Shown here one piece after another: positions 1-5,207 of a stretch of DNA of 8,733 nucleotides. A program made the translations under genes and the position numbers. Source of the stretch: Rhodospirillaceae bacterium (GTDB taxonomy: Bacteria; Pseudomonadota; Alphaproteobacteria; UBA828); NCBI GenBank assembly GCA_028819955.1, contig JAPPKP010000398.1, forward strand, positions 1 through 8,733, read 5' to 3'. The notes under the pieces were generated by a model. That model searched no databases. It was not told the DNA's origin and worked only from the letters and a program-made list of their open reading frames with translations. The first letter of the stretch is position 1, and the number at the start of each line of letters is the position of its first letter.

Positions 1-409
1 CCTCGTCGATGGAGAGCGGCTCCACCAGCGGCGTGCACTCCAGCATCATCGCCCGAACCTCGCGGCCGACGCCCGAGTACTTCTTCATGTCGGGCTTGAT
101 GACGACGGCGTCCGGGCAGGCTTTGAGCGCCTTGAACATCGGCATCGCCGAGCGCACGCCGTAGGTGCGGGCGATGTAGCAGCAAGCGGCGACCACGCCC
201 CGGTGGCGGCCGCCCACGATCACCGGTCGGTCTCGGAGCTCCGGGCGGTCGCGTTTCTCGATCGCGGCGTAGAAGGCGTCGCAGTCGAGGTGGGCGATGG
301 TGAGATGGTGAAGCTCGGCGTGGCTCAGGAGGCGCGCGGACCCGCAGGCCGGGCAGGTGCCGGCCCCGCCGAGCGGCCGGTGGCCGCAGTCGCGGCACAG
401 TGTCTCCAC
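1..409 (-). CDS. dinB: DNA polymerase IV (Y-family, DinB), N-terminal part
   Basis: Y-family translesion DNA polymerase; the frame runs off the left edge of the window, so only 136 codons of the N-terminal part (zinc knuckle plus palm/fingers) are visible. A four-cysteine knuckle, CRDC at residues 5-8 and CPAC at 19-22, precedes the catalytic core; alphaproteobacterial DinB proteins commonly carry this extension. Core motifs follow: HLDCDAFYA (40-48), with D42 as metal ligand and Y47 at the steric-gate position; [14 protein letters not shown] (78-91); and PLSIDE (131-136), with D135/E136 as the second catalytic acidic pair. The GTG at 409 was chosen because it sits just ahead of the zinc knuckle and no in-frame ATG or GTG occurs in the following ~180 bp upstream. 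No convincing Shine-Dalgarno precedes it, but a good -10 does, at leaderless spacing. I saw no alphaproteobacterial LexA box (GAAC-N7-GAAC) upstream. The family assignment is secure; the rest of the palm, the little finger and the C-terminus lie outside. Confidence 0.94.
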   Translation of the reverse strand, partial: METLCRDCGHRPLGGAGTCPACGSARLLSHAELHHLTIAHLDCDAFYAAIEKRDRPELRDRPVIVGGRHRGVVAACCYIARTYGVRSAMPMFKALKACPDAVVIKPDMKKYSGVGREVRAMMLECTPLVEPLSIDE

Positions 410-415
410 GAGTCG

Positions 416-444
416 ATCATAGGGCTCGATCCCGGCCGTGCGAA
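416..444 (-). promoter_or_regulatory. Putative leaderless promoter of dinB
   Basis: On the minus strand TTCGCA (444-439, 4 of 6 matches to TTGACA) is followed after exactly 17 bp by TATGAT (421-416, 5 of 6 matches to TATAAT). If the last base of the -10 is position -7, +1 falls on base 409, the G of the dinB GTG start codon. The absence of a Shine-Dalgarno fits a leaderless transcript. This is inferred from sequence only; another promoter further upstream in 445-637 is possible. Confidence 0.45.
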
Positions 445-637
445 GGCGTATGGAACGCGCCCCGGCATGTGTCGTCCCCGACGAATGGCCGCCAGGGCAT
501 GGAATTCGTGGCGCGGGGCATTTCCTCTTTCGACCTTCGCCCGCTACTGACGGAACGTGTGCGAGGGGACACTCTCTGCGACAACAGACGCCGGTCAATT
601 GTCCTGAAGGCTGAAGACGTCACTGCTCGGGAGAGCC

Positions 638-1318
638 ATGACAGTCACATTGCACCTGCTCGATGCGATGGATGAGCTCCAGGCGCCGCTCAAGGAAGCC
701 GTCATGGGCGAGCTTGAAGCTGCAAGTGGGCAAATCGCCGACTTCGTTCAACTGGATTGCCTCGATATCGTCGTGGCGCCCGAGGCCTGGGTGATTCAAG
801 AGTGGGGTCTGTGCGGCTATGCCAATGGTCCTGGCCGCATCACGATCACGCTGGATCCCCGTTCGCCCCGGCTACAGGACGCTGAGCGGCCCGACAGGCT
901 TCTCGCCACGCTCGCACACGAAATGCACCACGTGGCGCGGCTTCGAAGCGGTGTCGAGAGCTATACCCTGGGTGGCCGCTTCGTCAGCGAAGGGCTCGCC
1001 CAATGCTTCGAAGAGGAGGTCGGCGCGCCGACGCCCTTCTACGCGCTGGCGCTCGACGACGAGACCATGAAGAAGATGGCGGCGCGTGCCCGTCCGCTTC
1101 TGTCAGCGTCCGAATACGATCACGACAACTGGATGTTCGGCCGAAAGGGCGATGCCGAGTGGCCTCGCCATGCGGGATACTCCCTGGGGTACGCGCTGGT
1201 GAGTGCATGGCTGGCCAAGAAGGAATTGTCCGCCATCGACGCCGCCGGTGTCCCGGCCACCGAGATAACCGACGACTGGCTGTCCGGCCGGTTGTCTGTC
1301 TTCGCGGCGTCCGACTGA
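638..1318 (+). CDS. DUF2268 family putative zinc-dependent peptidase
   Basis: A 226-residue soluble protein resembling the DUF2268 family of predicted zincin-type metallopeptidases (PF10026). The diagnostic motif is LAHEMHH at residues 92-98, an HExxH site with H94 and H98 as zinc ligands and E95 as general base; E118 in the following FVSEGLAQCFEEE segment (115-127) is positioned as a gluzincin-type third ligand. A later GYSLGYALVSAWL helix (about 185-197) matches the C-terminal helix usual in the family. There is no signal peptide or membrane segment, so the protein is probably cytoplasmic; the substrate is unknown. The ATG at 638 is preceded by GGGAGAG at 629-635, a usable but rather close ribosome site. 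It is divergent from dinB across 228 bp, where I see no clear promoter for this gene, and convergent with the MORN gene across 4 bp. Family call fairly firm; peptidase activity inferred from the motif. Confidence 0.85.
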   Translation: MTVTLHLLDAMDELQAPLKEAVMGELEAASGQIADFVQLDCLDIVVAPEAWVIQEWGLCGYANGPGRITITLDPRSPRLQDAERPDRLLATLAHEMHHVARLRSGVESYTLGGRFVSEGLAQCFEEEVGAPTPFYALALDDETMKKMAARARPLLSASEYDHDNWMFGRKGDAEWPRHAGYSLGYALVSAWLAKKELSAIDAAGVPATEITDDWLSGRLSVFAASD

Positions 1319-1319
1319 C

Positions 1320-1335
1320 CGGCTATTCAAAGCCG
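1320..1335. terminator. Small inverted repeat at a convergent junction
   Basis: CGGCT (1320-1324) and AGCCG (1331-1335) form a 5-bp stem with a 6-nt loop, immediately after the DUF2268 stop and covering the stop codon of the opposing MORN gene. No T tract follows on either strand, so any terminator role is speculative, and a repeat this short can occur by chance. Confidence 0.25.
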
Positions 1336-2555
1336 CAGGCCGCCGCCGTCGTCCCGATCGACGCCCAGCGGCCCTCGCGCTCGCCGAAGCAACCGTCGCG
1401 CCACGCCCCCTCGAAGGAGGAGCCGTCGGCTTGCGTGTAAGTGCCCTGGCCGTGCGGCCTGCCCTCGCGCCATCCGCCCACGTAGCGCGCGCCGCTGGCC
1501 TGGGTGAGTGTCCCTTGGCCGTGCTGCCTCCCGTCCCGAAGCTCGCCCTCGTAGCGGAAGCCGTTGGCCCAGTCCAAGACTCCACGTCCGTGCATCTTGC
1601 CGCCCTGCATGGCGCCGTCGTACACGCCCTCGCCGCCGCGAAAGACCAGGCGCCCGCTGCCTGACGCCTTGCCGTTCATGCAGGGGCCCGTCCAGGTGAG
1701 CGGCTCGTAGTCCCTGTTGCCGTAGTTCCACACTTCGCAGGGCTGGTTCTCTGCGATCGACCAGCTCGGGCCCGAGGGCTGGGGGGAGTCGGATGCCTCG
1801 GGCGCCGATGGGGTCGGCGCCGCGGCCTCCGGCGGGGTCGACGCCTCGTTCTCCGTTGGGGACGGCACCCTTTCCGTCGCGCGCGGCAGCTGCCTCACCA
1901 ATCTCAGAAGCGGTCCATAGATGTACGCCTCGTCGCCGCTGCGCGGATATTCCACCCGCAACCAGTCTCGCCCACGGACCTCGCCGGTCACGTGCAGCTC
2001 ATCACCGGGCATCACCGTCCCCACAATGTCGTAGTCGGGGCTGGGGCCGGTCCTGACATTGGCCGCTTCCCTCGCCGACATCAGGCGATCCACCGGCTTT
2101 ACCCTGTGGCGTCCCTCCAGCGTGGTTTCCAGCGCGGGCTCGTCTTCCTCTTCGCGTGCAGCGTCTTCGACGGGAAGCGGGTCTTCGGTCCCGCACTTGG
2201 ACCGCTCGAACGAGAAGTGCCCCACGCACGCGCGCGCCTGGTCGCGGAACGAGGGCAGACAGTCGGCGAACTCCTGGTTCTCGGCCTCGCTGGCGAAACG
2301 GATGTTCTCCCAGCACAGCGCGATCTTGCGGTCGATGGTGCCCAGGCATTGCGCGCGCTGCGCGGGGAGGTCGGTGTACGTGACACCCTCGACATCGCCG
2401 TGCAGGGGCTTGACCACGCGCCCGTCGGGCGTTTCGCACTCGAAGGAGAAGCTCCGGATTTCCGCCTCCGCCGCCTCGGCCCCAGACCAGAGCATCAGCG
2501 CGGCAAGCCCCGCTACTACCGCTGCGAAGATGCTAATGCCCATGCGGTGTTGCAT
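1323..2555 (-). CDS. Exported Cys-rich protein with SH3 domain and MORN repeats
   Basis: A 410-residue predicted secreted protein. Residues 1-30 look like a Sec signal peptide: a basic start (MQHRMG), a hydrophobic core at about 7-25, and a cleavage region ending AEA. Residues 31-125 form a region I do not recognise, with six cysteines (40, 70, 81, 99, 110, 121), three pairs of them spaced CX10C. Residues 160-220 are a bacterial SH3 domain (SH3_3-like, AANVRTGPSPDYDIVG then GDELHVTG and DWLRV). Residues 225-265 are a Pro/Ala/Ser-rich linker. From about 285 come MORN repeats, of which 312-380 are three clean 23-residue units. Ten cysteines in total, including nearby pairs 273/292 and 389/407, suit an oxidising compartment. 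The frame is open to an ATG at 2714, but that start would overlap the cupin gene; 2555 (or the ATG at 2543) puts the signal peptide at the N-terminus. AGGA lies only 1 nt before 2555, so the choice between the two is uncertain. Bacterial SH3 and MORN modules often sit in envelope proteins; the specific function is unknown. Confidence 0.88.
   Translation of the reverse strand: MQHRMGISIFAAVVAGLAALMLWSGAEAAEAEIRSFSFECETPDGRVVKPLHGDVEGVTYTDLPAQRAQCLGTIDRKIALCWENIRFASEAENQEFADCLPSFRDQARACVGHFSFERSKCGTEDPLPVEDAAREEEDEPALETTLEGRHRVKPVDRLMSAREAANVRTGPSPDYDIVGTVMPGDELHVTGEVRGRDWLRVEYPRSGDEAYIYGPLLRLVRQLPRATERVPSPTENEASTPPEAAAPTPSAPEASDSPQPSGPSWSIAENQPCEVWNYGNRDYEPLTWTGPCMNGKASGSGRLVFRGGEGVYDGAMQGGKMHGRGVLDWANGFRYEGELRDGRQHGQGTLTQASGARYVGGWREGRPHGQGTYTQADGSSFEGAWRDGCFGEREGRWASIGTTAAACGFE
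1389..1622 (-). repeat. Tandem MORN-repeat coding array, 69-bp period
   Basis: Three full units and one partial unit of 23 codons: 1622-1554 (YDG...MHGRG), 1553-1485 (YEG...QHGQG), 1484-1416 (YVG...PHGQG), then a partial FEGAWRDG unit from 1415. Each follows YxGxxxxGxxHGxG. A degenerate unit (TWTGPCMNGKASGSG) lies just upstream in the protein. The DNA copies are diverged, so this is an old protein repeat rather than a recent DNA duplication. Confidence 0.85.
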
Positions 2556-2621
2556 GTCCTGCACCAGCTTCTGAGGCCAATCCGGTGGCCGCTCGGCAAG
2601 GGTACGCGCCACCACGGCCTG

Positions 2622-2629
2622 AGTATAGT
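2622..2629. promoter_or_regulatory. Overlapping divergent -10 elements
   Basis: In the 139-bp spacer between the MORN gene and the cupin gene, TATAGT (2624-2629) reads as a -10 for the cupin gene on the plus strand, and the overlapping TATACT on the minus strand (2627-2622) reads as a -10 for the MORN gene. The minus -10 has a poor -35 (TTAGGA, 2650-2645) at 17 bp; the plus -10 has no recognisable -35. Each would give a leader of about 60 nt. Low confidence because the -35 boxes are weak. Confidence 0.35.
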
Positions 2630-2680
2630 ACAGCAGGTGGCGGCTCCTAATCCCGGAGGGCGTGGCCGCCTGGCCCGGAG

Positions 2681-2688
2681 AAGGAAGG
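2681..2688 (+). promoter_or_regulatory. Ribosome binding site deciding the cupin start
   Basis: AAGGAAGG lies 6 nt before the ATG at 2695. The alternative GTG at 2662 has a GGAGGG only 1 nt away, which is too close. This favours 2695, which also begins the protein right at the conserved domain. Confidence 0.6.
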
Positions 2689-2694
2689 CCGCCG

Positions 2695-3114
2695 ATGGAT
2701 GCCGACGAAATCATCGCCCACTACGGACTGACGCCACACCCGGAAGGCGGCCACTACCGCCAGATCTTTCGCGCGCATGCGGAAGACGGCGGTCGCGGCG
2801 CTGTGACCTCCATCTACTACCTGTTGCGGGCTGGCGAGGTCTCGGCCTGGCATCGGGTCGATGCGGTGGAGATCTGGCATTACCACGCCGGCGACGCACT
2901 CAGGCTTGAGCTTTCTGTCGATGGTGTGGAGACCACGAGGCACCGGCTCGGCGTGGGCGAGGACGCCTGGCCCCAGGTCGTGGTTCCTGTCGGCGCCTGG
3001 CAGAGCGCACGTCCGGAGGGTGCCTGGACTCTGGTCGGCTGTACGGTGGCGCCGGCCTTCGAGTTCACCGGCTTCGAGCTTGCTCCGCACGGCTGGCAGC
3101 CTGGAGGCACGTAG
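2695..3114 (+). CDS. Cupin_5 (DUF985) domain protein
   Basis: A 139-residue single-domain protein of the Cupin_5/DUF985 family (PF06172; the yeast YML079w structure is a member, a jelly-roll fold whose ligand remains undefined). Family hallmarks are all present: LTPHPEGGHYRQIFR near the N-terminus (12-26), TSIYYLL (38-44), and the core SAWHRVDAVEIWHYHAGD (50-67), in which H53, E59 and H64 are candidate metal or ligand contacts. The C-terminal part (GCTVAPAFEFTGFEL) is the final cupin strand region. Length is normal for the family and there is no signal peptide. It is transcribed divergently from the MORN gene and converges on the decarboxylase gene with a 21-bp gap. Family members are usually annotated only as cupin-domain proteins, so no reaction is assigned. 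Family call strong, function unknown. Confidence 0.9.
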   Translation: MDADEIIAHYGLTPHPEGGHYRQIFRAHAEDGGRGAVTSIYYLLRAGEVSAWHRVDAVEIWHYHAGDALRLELSVDGVETTRHRLGVGEDAWPQVVVPVGAWQSARPEGAWTLVGCTVAPAFEFTGFELAPHGWQPGGT

Positions 3115-3139
3115 CTCTCGCGCGAGCACGCCGGGCTAC
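3111..3139. terminator. Inverted repeat spanning both convergent stop codons
   Basis: GTAGC (3111-3115) and GCTAC (3135-3139) are complementary arms that each contain a stop codon: TAG of the cupin gene on the plus strand and TAG of the decarboxylase on the minus strand. The loop holds a perfect 10-bp palindrome, CTCGCGCGAG (3117-3126). It could form a bidirectional hairpin, but no T tract follows on either side and the arms are only 5 bp. Confidence 0.3.
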
Positions 3140-4539
3140 CCCCGTTCTTCGGCGAACGCTGCAAGCCGCTCCACGACGTAACGAACCGAGGTCTCGGTCG
3201 TCCTGCGGCTGATGATGCCGAGACGGACGGCCTCGGGCTCGTCGGGCCTGAGCGCCTCGGCCCAGGCCAGCACGCCTTCGTCCCGCAGATGCTGGACGGC
3301 GTCGGCTGCGCCGAAGGCACCGGCCCGCATCGCCGGGTGAACGGTGCAGACGACCGGCAGCGGCGTGCGGTTGACGATCTCCCAACCCGCGCCTTGCAGC
3401 AGGCGACGCAGCGTGTCGCCTAGCGCGGCCTCACCCTCGATCCGCCTGGCGAGCGTCGTTGGCTGGAGGACCGATGTCAGCACTCTGAGCCCGCTGTTCG
3501 CGCGCGAGCCCTGGAGGGACATGGAGGAGAACTCGTGCCGCCCGACGTCACGGCCTGAGACGTTGAAGGCGCGTTCCACCGCCTCGCGACGGCGGCATAG
3601 AAACATGCCGCATCCGCCCGCGCCGAGCGGCACCAGGGTCTTGTGGGGATCGAAGATCAGCGAGTCCGCAGCGTCGAGCCCGGCGAGGCAGGCCTCGCGC
3701 AGACGCGGCGAAAAAGCCGCGATGGCGCCCCACGGCGCATCGACGTGAAACCAGGCGCCGTGGCGGCGGCAGACCTCGCCGATCTCGGTGAGCGGATCGA
3801 CGATCCCGGACGGCGTCGCTCCCACCGAGCCGATAACCATGAACGGCAGGTACGCTCCCGAGGCGGCGTCCTCCGTCATCGCGTCCTCGAGTGCGGCCAC
3901 GTTCATGCGCAGGTCGCCGTCCACCGGCACGGTACGGACCGACGCGGTGCCGATAAGGTTGCGCGCGTTCTTCTCGATCGAGACGTGGGTCTGGGGCGTC
4001 ACGTAGAGCGCCGGCCGCACCTGGAGCGGCATCGAGCCGTGGCGCCAGTATTCGTAAGGCTCCTCGCGTCCGGCCCCGTCCGTGCAGAGCGACGAATCGT
4101 AGGCGGCGCAGCGCGGGTTGCGGTGGGAAAGCCGGTCGGTGAGCGCGACGATCATGGCGGTTTGGTTGGCCTCGGTGCCGCAGGCAGTGAAGTGCCCGGC
4201 CCCGCTCTCGGGATCGATGCCGAAGGTCTCCATGATCAGATCGACCCCGTACTGCTCGAAGGCGGCGGAGGCCGGATGCTGGCCGCGTACCGCGACATTC
4301 GCGCCGCGGCGGTTGGTCTCGTCCATGGCGGCGATGGAGGCGGCGTCGGCGTCGATACAGAAGTAGCCCATGTTCAGCGGGCTGCTCACGTCGGTGTCAT
4401 AGAGGTCGGCGAGCCGGCGGAAGACCTGCATGAGCCGGTCCACCGGGATATCGCCGGCGCCTGGGTCGAGGTTCTCGCGCACGAGCGAATAGAGCGCCTC
4501 GAAGGCCGGGGCGTCGCGGGTCGCAGGCGTTTGCATCAT
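3136..4539 (-). CDS. Group II PLP-dependent decarboxylase, substrate unknown
   Basis: A 467-residue fold-type I PLP enzyme of the group II amino-acid decarboxylase family (PF00282). The motifs occur in the expected order: GHFTACGTEANQTAM (115-129, phosphate-binding region), TPQTHVSIEKNARNLIG (181-197, with H185 as the ring-stacking histidine), FHVDAPWGA (264-272, with D267 contacting the pyridine nitrogen), and SLIFDPHKTLVPLGAGG (293-309, with K300 forming the Schiff base). The DPHK...GAGG form is closer to the MfnA/sphingosine-phosphate-lyase-like branch than to the NxHKW form of typical aromatic amino-acid decarboxylases, so the substrate (aspartate, diaminobutyrate, tyrosine or other) cannot be told from sequence alone. 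All catalytic residues are intact. ATG at 4539 is chosen, with the adjacent ATG at 4536 equally possible; a weak ACGGAA lies about 8 nt upstream. It diverges from mucR over an AT-rich spacer and may share its regulation. No transporter or partner enzyme for a product amine is adjacent on the same strand. Confidence 0.88.
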   Translation of the reverse strand: MMQTPATRDAPAFEALYSLVRENLDPGAGDIPVDRLMQVFRRLADLYDTDVSSPLNMGYFCIDADAASIAAMDETNRRGANVAVRGQHPASAAFEQYGVDLIMETFGIDPESGAGHFTACGTEANQTAMIVALTDRLSHRNPRCAAYDSSLCTDGAGREEPYEYWRHGSMPLQVRPALYVTPQTHVSIEKNARNLIGTASVRTVPVDGDLRMNVAALEDAMTEDAASGAYLPFMVIGSVGATPSGIVDPLTEIGEVCRRHGAWFHVDAPWGAIAAFSPRLREACLAGLDAADSLIFDPHKTLVPLGAGGCGMFLCRRREAVERAFNVSGRDVGRHEFSSMSLQGSRANSGLRVLTSVLQPTTLARRIEGEAALGDTLRRLLQGAGWEIVNRTPLPVVCTVHPAMRAGAFGAADAVQHLRDEGVLAWAEALRPDEPEAVRLGIISRRTTETSVRYVVERLAAFAEERG

Positions 4540-4588
4540 GGCGGAGGTTCCGTGGCGGCGGGCCGCTGGTGGACGCGAAACCGCCCTC

Positions 4589-4607
4589 CTCTTGTAGCAC
4601 TCAAGAG
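4589..4607. promoter_or_regulatory. Small inverted repeat in the decarboxylase leader
   Basis: CTCTTG (4589-4594) and CAAGAG (4602-4607) are perfect 6-bp arms around a 7-nt spacer, about 50 bp before the decarboxylase start codon on the minus strand. It could be an operator or a leader hairpin. No protein is assigned and chance cannot be excluded. Confidence 0.25.
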
Positions 4608-4626
4608 TAGAAGTGAAGATTCGCGT

Positions 4627-4657
4627 TTGACAATTTCAAGCATATCTTCAATATACT
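4627..4657 (+). promoter_or_regulatory. mucR promoter
   Basis: A perfect -35 TTGACA (4627-4632) is followed by TATACT (4652-4657, 19-bp spacer) or the overlapping AATATA (4650-4655, 17-bp spacer). The region is strikingly AT-rich within an otherwise GC-rich window. Transcription would start near 4662-4664 with a leader of about 33 nt. No strong Shine-Dalgarno precedes the mucR ATG. Confidence 0.65.
4633..4655 (+). promoter_or_regulatory. Ros-box-like operator between -35 and -10 of mucR
   Basis: ATTTCAA (4633-4639) and CAATATA (4649-4655) resemble, as recalled, the two half-sites of the Agrobacterium Ros box (TATATTTCA ... TGTAATATA) at nearly the same spacing. The position between the -35 and -10 boxes is that of a classic repressor site. 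Ros and MucR proteins are known to repress their own genes, so autorepression is the natural inference; binding is untested here. Confidence 0.45.
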
Positions 4658-4696
4658 CGCGATAACTATCCAGTCACCCATGATAAAGATATTGAA

Positions 4697-5188
4697 ATGA
4701 GCGATCAGACAGAAAATGCCGGCTCGGACCACGATCTGTTACGCATGACTGCAGACGTGGTCACCGCCTACGTCGGCAATAATACCGTGGCGCCAGCCGA
4801 GCTTGCAGAGGTTGTTCGCACGGTCCATGCCTCGTTGCGGGAGGCTCAGGCCGGCGCGACCGCCGTTGCAGCACCGCCGAAGCCCGCCGTCCCGATCAAG
4901 AAATCGATCACGCCCGATTACCTGATCTGCCTCGAAGACGGCCGCGAGTTGAAGATGCTCAAGAGGCATCTGCGCACGACCTACAACATGACCCCCGACG
5001 AATACCGGGCGAAGTGGAGCTTGGATGCCGACTATCCCATGGTCGCGCCCAACTATGCCAAGCGGCGGTCGGAGTTTGCGAAGCAGATCGGCCTCGGCCA
5101 GAAACGGCGGAAGACCGAGACTTCCGAGAGCGACACTGTGTCGGACGAAGGCGGCGCATCGTCCACAGGCGGCGCTGGCACCCATTAG
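4697..5188 (+). CDS. mucR: MucR/Ros family transcriptional regulator
   Basis: A 163-residue protein of the MucR/Ros family, alphaproteobacterial regulators with a single zinc-finger-like domain; MucR members have been described as H-NS-like oligomers binding AT-rich DNA. Residues 11-50 (LLRMTADVVTAYVGNNTVAP onward) are the N-terminal oligomerisation region; 51-66 is an Ala/Pro linker; the DNA-binding domain runs from ITPDYLICLEDGRELKMLKR (71-90) through HL, MTPDEYRAKW (98-107) and YPMVAPNYAKRRSEFAKQIG (113-132). The zinc site is degenerate: C78, D81 and H91 are present, but the residues where Ros has H96/H97 are T95 and Y96, so a normal four-ligand Cys2His2 site cannot form. Some family members are known to fold without zinc, so the protein is probably still functional. 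The tail after 135 (QKRRKTETSESDTVSDEGG) is longer than usual, basic then acidic. Start at 4697, chosen by family N-terminus. The upstream promoter carries a Ros-box-like site, suggesting autorepression. Confidence 0.93.
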   Translation: MSDQTENAGSDHDLLRMTADVVTAYVGNNTVAPAELAEVVRTVHASLREAQAGATAVAAPPKPAVPIKKSITPDYLICLEDGRELKMLKRHLRTTYNMTPDEYRAKWSLDADYPMVAPNYAKRRSEFAKQIGLGQKRRKTETSESDTVSDEGGASSTGGAGTH

Positions 5189-5192
5189 CGCC
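5171..5192. terminator. Inverted repeat overlapping the mucR stop codon
   Basis: GGCGCT (5171-5176) and AGCGCC (5187-5192) form a 6-bp GC-rich stem with a 10-nt loop across the mucR TAG (5186-5188), within the junction to the convergent permease gene (stop at 5208). It lacks a T tract, so intrinsic termination is uncertain. Confidence 0.3.
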
Positions 5193-5207
5193 CGCCGGGG
5201 CCTCGCC

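Noticed and set aside
410..637. LexA (SOS) box upstream of dinB
   Set aside because: GAAC occurs at 453-456 and 553-556, but neither has a partner GAAC or GTTC at the 7-bp spacing needed.
203..675. Short open frames on both strands in and around the dinB 5' end and its upstream spacer
   Set aside because: They are antisense to the dinB zinc knuckle or run through the spacer with no ribosome site, no domain and biased composition.
2556..2714. N-terminal extension of the SH3/MORN protein to the ATG at 2714
   Set aside because: It would bury the signal peptide about 55 residues in, overlap the cupin start, and pass through the predicted promoter; the start at 2555 (or 2543) fits better.
1992..2909. 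A 305-codon plus-strand frame across the MORN and cupin genes
   Set aside because: It crosses two well-supported genes out of frame and the shared promoter spacer; no recognisable domain.
3117..3126. Perfect 10-bp palindrome CTCGCGCGAG as a separate operator
   Set aside because: It lies at a convergent 3' junction rather than near a promoter, and such CG-rich palindromes are frequent by chance here; kept only as part of the junction repeat.
3643..4665. A 340-codon plus-strand frame opposite the decarboxylase
   Set aside because: Low-complexity Gly/Arg/Val/His composition with no motif; the minus strand encodes a complete PLP enzyme.
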